Of a stretch of DNA of 5,206 bases, positions 1 to 5,206 are shown piece by piece. The DNA is taken from the NCBI GenBank assembly GCA_037140615.1, contig JBAXED010000183.1:1-5206 (forward strand), written 5' to 3'. Position 1 is the stretch's first letter, and every line of letters begins with the position of its first letter. The notes under the pieces were generated by a model, which was not told the origin of the DNA, searched no databases, and saw only the letters and a program-made list of their open reading frames with translations. The DNA is from CAINVV01 sp037140615. Its GTDB lineage: Bacteria > Bacteroidota > Bacteroidia > Bacteroidales > Prolixibacteraceae. The translations under genes and the position numbers were made by a program.

Positions 1-49
1 GCATCCAACAGTTTCTGAAATTTTCAAAGAAACCATATTCGGATTTTAG
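1..49 (+). CDS. C-terminal end of dihydrolipoamide dehydrogenase (E3), partial
   Basis: The frame beginning at nt 2 reads HPTVSEIFKETIFGF and stops at TAG (47-49). This resembles the C-terminus of dihydrolipoamide dehydrogenases (Lpd/AcoL), where a conserved HPT-x-x-E segment carries the catalytic His-Glu dyad; the His (nt 2-4) and Glu (nt 17-19) have the five-residue spacing known in E. coli Lpd. E3 reoxidises the dihydrolipoyl group of the E2 component with NAD+. The next gene encodes an E1 component, and E3 genes often sit beside E1 and E2 genes, which supports the call. Only 15 residues are visible, so another member of the pyridine nucleotide-disulfide oxidoreductase family is possible. 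The two other forward frames contain early stops (for example TGA at 16-18). Confidence 0.62.
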   Translation, partial: HPTVSEIFKETIFGF

Positions 50-122
50 ATTTTGAAATTTCGATTTTCGATTAAACTACAATCTTCATTTCCACATTTC
101 CACATTTTCAAATTTTTTTATA
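42..122. repeat. AT-rich leader with short repeats, including an octamer tandem at 87-110
   Basis: The gap between the E3 end and the E1 start is strongly AT-rich and repetitive. The hexamer GATTTT occurs at about 42, 49 and 63, the first copy overlapping the upstream stop codon. An imperfect octamer then runs three times at 87-110: CATTTCCA, CATTTCCA, CATTTTCA. On the minus strand these read as TGGAAATG-type words, related to the repeats after the other genes in this window. I see no GC-rich hairpin and no convincing Bacteroidota promoter (-33 TTTG with -7 TAnnTTTG). The E1 gene therefore probably continues the upstream transcript, although this is not proven. Confidence 0.7.
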
Positions 123-2591
123 ATGCCAAAAGTTCAGTTTATCGACCCCAGTGTTGCCAGAAAGGCAAGCCAAATCACCTTTCAACCGATTCCTGTTAAC
201 CAGTACAACAAGACAATTCAGGAAGAGAAGCAGAATTTCTCCAACGACGAGCTGATCCGCATTTACCACGACATGGTGGTGATTCGTGAGTTTGAGACCA
301 TGCTGAACCTCATCAAAACAACCGGTGAGTACAGCGGTGTCCCTTACGACCACCCGGGTCCTGCTCATTTGTCCATTGGTCAGGAAGCTTCTGCGGTTGG
401 CATGGCCTACACTCTGACGGTCGATGATTTTATCTTTGGCTCTCATCGCAGTCATGGCGAGATTCTCGCCAAAGGACTGAGTGCCATTCAAAAACTGAGT
501 GATGCAGACTTGATGAAGGTCATGGAGACATTTTTTGACGGAGCCATCTTGAAAATTGTTCAGAAGGATTTCAAAGGATCTGTCAAAGAACTGGGACGTA
601 AATTTCTGATTTATGGTACACTGGCCGAAATTTTTGCCCGTGAGACAGGTTTCAACAAAGGACTGGGCGGAAGCATGCACGCCTTCTTTACCCCTTTTGG
701 CGTCTATCCCAACAATGCCATCGTAGGTGGAAGCGGCGACATTGCCGTGGGTGCCGCCCTGTTCAAAAAGGTTAACCGCAAAAAGGGTGTGGTGGTTGCC
801 AACATCGGCGATGCCTCCATGGCTTGCGGTCCGGTGTGGGAGGGTATCTCGTTTGCCGCCATGGACCAGTTTACACAACTCTGGGATGATGGAATGAAAG
901 GCGGACTACCGGTGATATTTAACATCATGAACAACCAGTATGGCATGGGCGGACAGACCGCCGGTGAGACGATGGGCTACGGCATGGCCGCCCGCATCGG
1001 TGCCGGTGTCAACCCCGAGCAGATGCACGCCGAAAGGGTGGATGGCTACAATCCGCTGGCTGTCATTGATGCCTACAAAAGAAAATTGCAGATTATTGCA
1101 GATAAAAAAGGTCCCGTTTTGCTTGAGGTGCTTACCTACCGTTTCAGCGGTCACTCACCTTCGGATGCCTCCTCCTACCGATCCAAAGAAGAGGTCGAAG
1201 CCTGGCAAAATGTCGATTGTATCCATTCTTTTGCCAAAAACCTGGTGGAGGCTGGTGTCACCGATCAGAAAAATCTGGACGGAATCTGGGACGAAATCAA
1301 GACCCTGATGGTAGAGCTTTTGAAAGTCTCTATCGATGAGAAGGTCTCTCCGAGAATGGATATCCGCAATCATCCCGAACAGATTGGCGAGATGATCTTC
1401 TCCAATACACCCACCGATTCGATGGAGCAACGTCCGGTAGAGGTCAACCATGCCATGGCAGAAAATGCCAGGGTAATACAATTGGCTAAAAAAGAGCGAT
1501 TTGCCTTCGATGCCGATGGCAAGCCTTTCTCCAAAATGAAACAATACCAGCTTCGGGATGGCATTTTTGAGGCCATCATCGATCGTTTCTACAAAGATCC
1601 AACGCTGATTGCCTATGGCGAAGAGAACCGCGACTGGGGTGGCGCATTTGCCGTCTACCGCGGACTGACAGAGGCATTGCCATACCATAGATTGTTCAAT
1701 TCACCAATTTCTGAGGCCTCCATCGTTGGCACCTCCATTGGATACGCCATGTGCGGAGGCCGCGTCATTCCTGAAATCATGTATTGCGATTTCCTGGGCC
1801 GTTGCGGCGATGAGGTATTCAACCAATTGCCCAAATGGCAGTCCATGAGCGGCAATGTGCTCAAGATGCCGGTTGTTTTGCGGGTATCCGTTGGATCCAA
1901 ATATGGCGCACAGCACTCTCAGGACTGGACCTCACTCGTGGCCCATATCCCCGGACTGAAAGTCGTTTTTCCGGTAACACCCTATGATGCCAAGGGATTG
2001 ATGAACACCGCGCTTCAGGGTACTGATCCGGTCGTTTTCTTTGAGAGTCAGCGGGTTTATGACATTGGCGAACAGTTTCATGCAGGCGGTGTCCCGGAAG
2101 GGTATTACGAAATTCCAATGGGCGAGCCGGATGTGAAAAGAGCAGGGAAAGATGTCACCATCCTGACCATTGGCGCCACGTTGTACCGTGCGCTTGATGC
2201 AGCAAAGATCCTGGAAGAAAAATATAGCCTGTCGGCGGAAGTTATTGATGCACGCTCACTCGTTCCGTTTAACTATGGACCTGTGATCGAATCTGTCAAA
2301 AAGACCGGCAGAATTATCATCTCCGGCGATGCCACCAGCAGGGGTTCCTTCCTGAATGACCTGGCCAGAAACATCACCGAACTTGCATTCGATTATCTTG
2401 ATGCACCTCCGGTAGTGGTTGGTTCACGCAACTGGATCACCCCTGCTTACGAGCTCGAAGAGGCCTTCTTCCCGCAAGCCAGCTGGTTCCTGGATGCCAT
2501 TCATGAAAAAATCGTTCCGCTGGCCGGATATGTGGCTGGCGAGAATTTTACCGACAGCGAGCAGATTAGGAGAGCGAAGATGGGAGTGTAA
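123..2591 (+). CDS. Fused alpha-beta E1 component of a thiamine-diphosphate 2-oxo-acid/acetoin-type dehydrogenase complex
   Basis: This cytoplasmic E1 enzyme is expected to cleave or decarboxylate a 2-oxo compound using thiamine diphosphate and pass the acyl group to the lipoyl domain of E2. Residues 40-410 are the alpha half. They show SHRSHG (107-112), GGSMH (182-186), the cofactor motif starting G229-D230 and ending N270-N271-Q-Y273, and the loop GHSPSD (343-348) followed by YRSKEE. Residues 477-800 are the beta half, with YGEEN (498-502), SPISEASIVG (527-536) and AQHSQ (596-600; catalytic His 598). A linker of about 65 residues (411-476) joins them. At 822 residues it exceeds the roughly 650-700 usual for such fusions: about 46 extra residues lie at 121-166 and 12 at about 250-261 inside the cofactor motif, whose third residue is Ala rather than Gly. 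The ATG at 123 follows TTTTTTTATA with no Shine-Dalgarno, as is common in Bacteroidota, and the first residues are not yet conserved domain. Substrate (pyruvate, branched-chain oxo acid, acetoin or a sugar-derived ketone) is undecided. Confidence 0.94.
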   Translation: MPKVQFIDPSVARKASQITFQPIPVNQYNKTIQEEKQNFSNDELIRIYHDMVVIREFETMLNLIKTTGEYSGVPYDHPGPAHLSIGQEASAVGMAYTLTVDDFIFGSHRSHGEILAKGLSAIQKLSDADLMKVMETFFDGAILKIVQKDFKGSVKELGRKFLIYGTLAEIFARETGFNKGLGGSMHAFFTPFGVYPNNAIVGGSGDIAVGAALFKKVNRKKGVVVANIGDASMACGPVWEGISFAAMDQFTQLWDDGMKGGLPVIFNIMNNQYGMGGQTAGETMGYGMAARIGAGVNPEQMHAERVDGYNPLAVIDAYKRKLQIIADKKGPVLLEVLTYRFSGHSPSDASSYRSKEEVEAWQNVDCIHSFAKNLVEAGVTDQKNLDGIWDEIKTLMVELLKVSIDEKVSPRMDIRNHPEQIGEMIFSNTPTDSMEQRPVEVNHAMAENARVIQLAKKERFAFDADGKPFSKMKQYQLRDGIFEAIIDRFYKDPTLIAYGEENRDWGGAFAVYRGLTEALPYHRLFNSPISEASIVGTSIGYAMCGGRVIPEIMYCDFLGRCGDEVFNQLPKWQSMSGNVLKMPVVLRVSVGSKYGAQHSQDWTSLVAHIPGLKVVFPVTPYDAKGLMNTALQGTDPVVFFESQRVYDIGEQFHAGGVPEGYYEIPMGEPDVKRAGKDVTILTIGATLYRALDAAKILEEKYSLSAEVIDARSLVPFNYGPVIESVKKTGRIIISGDATSRGSFLNDLARNITELAFDYLDAPPVVVGSRNWITPAYELEEAFFPQASWFLDAIHEKIVPLAGYVAGENFTDSEQIRRAKMGV

Positions 2592-2639
2592 ATGTGAAAA
2601 TTGGGAAATATGAAAATGTGAAGAGGAAGATGGGAGTGT
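2576..2639 (+). repeat. 14-bp direct repeat pair spanning the E1 stop codon
   Basis: GAAGATGGGAGTGT occurs at 2576-2589 and again at 2626-2639, exactly 50 bp apart. The left copy lies inside the E1 gene, where it encodes the last residues (Lys-Met-Gly-Val) and the first base of the TAA stop. The right copy is in the gap. Between them are related purine-rich words such as ATGTGAAAA (2592-2600) and GAAAATGTG (2612-2620). The repeat tract therefore reaches into the end of the coding sequence. Confidence 0.85.
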
Positions 2640-2736
2640 GAGAAGATGGGAAGATGAGGCATCAGACATGAGAGATGAGACATGAGACATGAGACTTGAG
2701 TTGAAATGGTAATATGCTGACAAAGAAAAAAACGAT
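2592..2736. other. Purine-rich low-complexity gap between the E1 and PHP genes
   Basis: This 145-bp spacer is almost entirely A and G with scattered T on the + strand, and is built from degenerate words (AAGATGGGA, GAAAATGTG, AGACATG). I find no coding potential, tRNA, GC-rich inverted repeat followed by T-run, or recognisable promoter. The last 25 bp (2712-2736) are A-rich and act as the leader of the next gene. Whether transcription continues across it cannot be decided from the sequence. Confidence 0.7.
2664..2698 (+). repeat. Heptamer tandem repeat, five units
   Basis: Five consecutive 7-bp units are present: AGACATG, AGAGATG, AGACATG, AGACATG, AGACTTG. Three are identical and two differ by one base. 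Heptamer tandems of this general kind are common between genes in some Bacteroidota and cyanobacteria. No function can be assigned; slipped-strand expansion is the simplest origin. Confidence 0.88.
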
Positions 2737-3975
2737 ATGGAATTTTGGAATCGATTTCCGGGTAGGGAAGAGTTGTTGAAATGGTACGATAAATACGGGA
2801 AAGGCACAATCTTTTCTGTGAATGCGCATTTGCATACGCCATATTCCTTCAGTGCTTTCAAGGATATCCCGCAGGCGCTGGACATGGGTGTGAATGAGCA
2901 TGTCAGCGTGATGGGGGTCAACGATTTCTATACCACCGACGGCTATTCCGAATGGGCTGGAGAGGCCGCAGCCAGAGGTATTTTTCCATTGTTCAACATT
3001 GAATACATCAGTTTGAACAAGGCCGACCAGCTTGCCGGATTGAAGGTCAACGATCCGGCCAATCCCGGAAGAACCTACCTGAGCGGCAAAGGATTGGCAT
3101 TTCCGGCACAAATGGACGAACCTTTTGCCTCCGCACTGACATCTGTCCGTTTCGAATCAAACAACCACGTGGCCGGTATGTGCGCCAAGCTGAATGAATT
3201 GCTTGCAAAAATAGAGGCAGGATTTGTCCTGGATTTTGACCAAATCAAATCCGGCATGACCAAAGGGATGGTGCGCGAAAGGCATCTGGCCAAAGCACTG
3301 CGTGAAAGTGTTGCCGCGAATTTCACGACATCCAACGAACAAATTGATTTTTACCAACGGCTTTTCGGAGGGAAACCTTTGGCGTCAAGTCCGGAGTCTC
3401 CGGCCGCCATCGAAAACGAACTTCGAAACAATCTGCTCAAGGCCGGCGGACCCGCTTTCATCCCTGAACCTGCTGCTGCATTTCTTGACTCGGAATTGGT
3501 CTGCAAGATGATATTAAATCAGGGAGGAATCCCGACTTATCCATTCCTGGCCGACGACGCCAACGGAAATTTCACCCCTTTCGAAGCATCCAAAGAAAAG
3601 GCAGCACAAACACTGAAGGAGCGGAATATATGGTCAGTTGAATTCATCACTACCCGAAACAGCTTGGCTGTTTTAGAGGACTATGTTACCTATTTTTCCG
3701 GAGAGGGATTCGTGGTAACACTTGGAAGTGAGCACAACACACCGGCTATGGAACCTGTTCAGCTTTTTGCGCGCAAGAATGCCGAACTTTCCGAGGTCCT
3801 CAGTAGGATCAATTACCAGGGAGCCTGCATTGTTGCTGCACATCAATATCTTTCTGCCACCGAAGGCAAAGGCTACATCGATGCAAATGGTGTTCCTGAT
3901 GTTGAAAATCGGGAGGTTTTCGCTAACATTGGAATGGCTTTGATTGAATACCTAATCCCAAAAAACCATGCGTGA
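2737..3975 (+). CDS. PHP-domain protein, divergent metal site, function unknown
   Basis: This soluble protein has no signal peptide or membrane segment. The N-terminal NAHLHTPYSFSAF (residues 29-41) is the first PHP (polymerase and histidinol phosphatase) motif, with His31 and His33. GVNDFYTTDGY (60-70) matches the second motif, usually TDH, but Phe64 replaces the His. Further candidate ligands are Glu89 in FNIEY, His144, His183 in RERHLAKAL and His333 in GSEHNTP (330-336). At the usual AHP motif (about 264-270, IPTYPFL) Tyr268 stands where His is expected. PHP enzymes are metal-dependent phosphoesterases or related hydrolases; the substituted ligands suggest fewer metals, altered chemistry or a lost activity. 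The length (412 residues) exceeds a minimal PHP phosphatase of about 270-300. ATG 2737 is the first in-frame start after a TAA at 2710-2712, behind an A-rich leader without Shine-Dalgarno. The gene overlaps the next by 8 bp, so the two products are probably made together. The fold assignment is firm; the substrate is not known. Confidence 0.83.
   Translation: MEFWNRFPGREELLKWYDKYGKGTIFSVNAHLHTPYSFSAFKDIPQALDMGVNEHVSVMGVNDFYTTDGYSEWAGEAAARGIFPLFNIEYISLNKADQLAGLKVNDPANPGRTYLSGKGLAFPAQMDEPFASALTSVRFESNNHVAGMCAKLNELLAKIEAGFVLDFDQIKSGMTKGMVRERHLAKALRESVAANFTTSNEQIDFYQRLFGGKPLASSPESPAAIENELRNNLLKAGGPAFIPEPAAAFLDSELVCKMILNQGGIPTYPFLADDANGNFTPFEASKEKAAQTLKERNIWSVEFITTRNSLAVLEDYVTYFSGEGFVVTLGSEHNTPAMEPVQLFARKNAELSEVLSRINYQGACIVAAHQYLSATEGKGYIDANGVPDVENREVFANIGMALIEYLIPKNHA
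3968..3975 (+). promoter_or_regulatory. 8-bp start/stop overlap, likely translational coupling
   Basis: ATGCGTGA contains the ATG of the dehydrogenase gene (3968-3970) and the TGA stop of the PHP gene (3973-3975) in different frames. It is preceded by an A-run (3960-3965) and no Shine-Dalgarno. Ribosomes ending the PHP gene can reinitiate here, giving linked expression of the two proteins. In the dehydrogenase frame a TAA at 3953-3955 closes the reading frame just upstream, so this ATG is the earliest possible ATG start. Confidence 0.75.
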
Positions 3976-5152
3976 TACAATAGTAAGAAAAGTACTCCCC
4001 GCCCTGCGGATGCTCGCCTCCAGAGACAGCATACTTACCTTAAGGTTAGACGACAGCGAAATCTATTCAACCATTCAGGATGAGCAGGAGATCCGAAACC
4101 TACCTTATGTGCAGGAAGAATCGACCATTTTGATGGTCGATGAAACGATAGAACCATCAGAAGTGCTTTCCGACCTTGAGGTCAAATTGTCGATGTGGAG
4201 AGAGGAGCGCTCCTGGTATCCCGATTATATCTGGATCAAGGAGATTGGCTTGATTGCCCTGGCACCAAATGCGGCTCAGCTGGATGAAATGCTGGGAAAA
4301 GAGGAAGGGGATTATTCAATTTCCCTCGGCAGGTTGGCAGATAAAATTGCCATTGTTACTGGTGCAGCAATGGGTTTCGGTGCCGGAATCGCTGAATTGT
4401 TGTTCCAGGAAGGGGCCAATGTTGTCATAGCCGACTGGAATGAAGAAGAAGGAAATAAAATGGCTCAACAATTAAACCAACCTGCCACGAGTAACAGGGC
4501 CTTTTTTGTGAAAGTAGACGTTTCTGATCCTGACTCTGTTGAAAACATGGTTGCTTCCACCAGCAAACACTTTGGAGGACTTGACCTTATCGTAAGTAAT
4601 GCCGGAGTGTTGCGAGCTGGCTCATTGGAAGAAATGACGCCGGAAACATTTGATTTCATGACCGATGTGAATTATAAAGGCTATTTTCTTTGTGCAAAAT
4701 ACGCTTCTGCAGTCATGAAGCTTCAATCCAAATACAGGAAAAATTATTTTACAGATATCATCCAAATCAATTCAAAATCAGGGTTGAAAGGAAGCAACAA
4801 GAATTTTGCCTATGCGGGTGGGAAATTTGGCGGAATAGGTTTGACCCAATCTTTTGCACTCGAACTGATGCCTTACCAAATAAAGGTCAACTCAATCTGT
4901 CCGGGAAATTTCTTCGAAGGTCCCCTTTGGAGTGATCCTGAAAAGGGATTGTTTGTACAATATTTGAAAGCCGGTAAAGTTCCCGGAGCAAGAACAATCG
5001 ATGAGGTCAAAGCCTTTTATGAATCCCAGGTTCCGGCTGGAAGAGGTTGCAGGGTCAAAGATGTTTTCCGGGCCATCATGTATATCATTGAACAGGAATA
5101 CGAAACTGGTCAGGCTGTTCCGGTAACCGGCGGACAGAATATGTTGAGTTAG
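3968..5152 (+). CDS. SrlD-like short-chain dehydrogenase with a headless class II aldolase N-terminal segment
   Basis: Residues 125-394 form a complete NAD(P)-dependent short-chain dehydrogenase. It has VTGAAMGFG (130-138) for the dinucleotide, Asp156 after the second strand (favouring NAD+ over NADP+), NAG (211-213), and the tetrad Asn235, Ser269, Tyr282 and Lys286 in INSKSG and YAGGK. The stretch IIQINSKSG, KFGG.GLTQS and the terminal VTGGQ-x-ML resemble sorbitol-6-phosphate dehydrogenase SrlD and the C-terminal half of aldolase-dehydrogenase fusions (RhaD/RhaE-type). Residues 1-110 resemble the end of the aldolase half of such fusions: VLPALRML near 9-16, and PDYIWIKEIGLIALAP (85-100) in the place of the fusion's conserved P-x-I-x-x-x-x-GLG-x-FALG segment before the dehydrogenase. 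The aldolase part with the zinc-binding histidines and catalytic Glu is absent. Expected reaction: reversible oxidation of a secondary alcohol in a polyol or sugar (phosphate), in the cytoplasm. Aldolase activity is not expected. The call for the dehydrogenase is strong; the aldolase-remnant reading is from memory of the family and less certain. Confidence 0.9.
   Translation: MRDTIVRKVLPALRMLASRDSILTLRLDDSEIYSTIQDEQEIRNLPYVQEESTILMVDETIEPSEVLSDLEVKLSMWREERSWYPDYIWIKEIGLIALAPNAAQLDEMLGKEEGDYSISLGRLADKIAIVTGAAMGFGAGIAELLFQEGANVVIADWNEEEGNKMAQQLNQPATSNRAFFVKVDVSDPDSVENMVASTSKHFGGLDLIVSNAGVLRAGSLEEMTPETFDFMTDVNYKGYFLCAKYASAVMKLQSKYRKNYFTDIIQINSKSGLKGSNKNFAYAGGKFGGIGLTQSFALELMPYQIKVNSICPGNFFEGPLWSDPEKGLFVQYLKAGKVPGARTIDEVKAFYESQVPAGRGCRVKDVFRAIMYIIEQEYETGQAVPVTGGQNMLS
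3989..4297 (+). other. Aldolase-tail segment without catalytic domain (within the dehydrogenase gene)
   Basis: This stretch encodes residues 8-110 of the dehydrogenase protein. Its order (LPALRML, a hydrophobic strand ILTLRLDD, a poorly conserved middle, then PDYIW..EIGLIALA) follows the region between the aldolase core and the dehydrogenase in full-length class II aldolase/short-chain dehydrogenase fusions. The middle, where fusions usually carry TPDH-x-(I/V), reads LPYVQEESTILMVDE and lacks that motif, so the segment has diverged. The frame is intact, which argues for a retained structural role rather than a fresh pseudogene. Confidence 0.55.
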
Positions 5153-5206
5153 TTTGAAATGTTTGAAATGTTTGAAATGTTTGAAATGTTTGAAATGTTT
5201 GAAATG
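5153..5206 (+). repeat. Six perfect tandem copies of TTTGAAATG, open at the window edge
   Basis: The 9-bp unit starts at the base after the TAG stop of the dehydrogenase gene and repeats six times without a mismatch up to the last base, so the true copy number may be larger. The period is a multiple of three and in the dehydrogenase frame the unit would read Phe-Glu-Met with no stop. No hairpin terminator is visible before it. Confidence 0.95.

Noticed and set aside
42..60. TAGATTTTG as a Bacteroidota -7 promoter box
   Set aside because: It does not fit TAnnTTTG exactly, no TTTG lies at the expected upstream distance, and it falls within a GATTTT repeat where such matches are expected by chance.
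16..62. Short palindromes (TGAAATTTTCA at 16-26, GAAATTTC at 55-62) as operators
   Set aside because: They are AT-only in the core, the first lies inside the E3 coding end, and similar words arise easily in this AT-rich repetitive stretch.
108..878. Minus-strand open frame of 256 codons opposite the E1 gene
   Set aside because: It lies wholly across the strongly conserved alpha half of E1 and its translation shows no recognisable domain; it is a shadow of the codon pattern on the other strand.
1155..1688. Minus-strand open frame of 177 codons within E1
   Set aside because: It runs opposite the linker and beta-half start of E1, has no family motif and no separate leader.
2696..2715. TTGAGT and TAATAT as a sigma-70 type promoter before the PHP gene
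   Set aside because: The two elements are only 8 bp apart, far short of the 16-18 bp needed.
2592..2736. CRISPR array or rho-independent terminator in the repeat gap
   Set aside because: Units are 7-14 bp without unique spacers of constant length, and there is no GC-rich stem followed by a T-run.
2700..2786. 12-bp repeat GTTGAAATGGTA at 2700-2711 and 2775-2786
   Set aside because: The second copy is in the PHP coding sequence and fits its codons; a single 12-bp match made of locally common words is weak evidence of a functional repeat.
2424..2921. Minus-strand open frame crossing the repeat gap
   Set aside because: Its Ser/His/Leu-rich centre is simply the complement of the purine-rich repeats, and its ends are antisense to two well-supported genes.

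Overview
The window looks like Bacteroidota DNA, probably from an anaerobic or gut/sediment Bacteroidales-type lineage. The starts lack a clear Shine-Dalgarno sequence and have A- or T-rich leaders instead. Base composition is moderate. The gaps between genes hold purine-on-one-strand simple repeats of 7-9 bp units. All genes read on the + strand. I could run no database search, so family calls rest on motifs recognised by eye.

Layout: (1) nt 1-49 is the extreme C-terminal end of a gene that starts outside the window. Its 15 residues match the end of dihydrolipoamide dehydrogenase (E3), including the His and Glu of the catalytic dyad. (2) nt 50-122 is an AT-rich leader with octamer repeats. 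(3) nt 123-2591 encodes an 822-residue fused alpha-beta E1 component of a thiamine-diphosphate 2-oxo-acid (or acetoin-type) dehydrogenase complex. It is longer than usual because of two insertions in the alpha half and a long linker. (4) nt 2592-2736 is a low-complexity repeat gap. (5) nt 2737-3975 encodes a 412-residue PHP-domain protein with some expected metal-ligand positions substituted. (6) nt 3968-5152, overlapping the previous gene by 8 bp, encodes a 394-residue protein. It is a complete SrlD-like short-chain dehydrogenase behind about 110 residues that look like the tail of a class II (fuculose/rhamnulose-1-phosphate type) aldolase; the catalytic half of that aldolase is missing. (7) nt 5153-5206 is six perfect copies of a 9-mer running to the window edge.

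Working picture (inference): an E3-E1 gene pair from an acyl-CoA-forming dehydrogenase complex sits next to a polyol/keto-sugar dehydrogenase and a PHP hydrolase-like protein. This suggests a catabolic cluster in which a sugar-derived hydroxy compound is oxidised by the dehydrogenase and the keto product is cleaved or decarboxylated by the thiamine enzyme. The substrate cannot be read from the sequence. The most unusual points are the headless aldolase-dehydrogenase protein coupled to a divergent PHP protein, and the repeat tracts that begin at or inside the stop-codon region of each gene.
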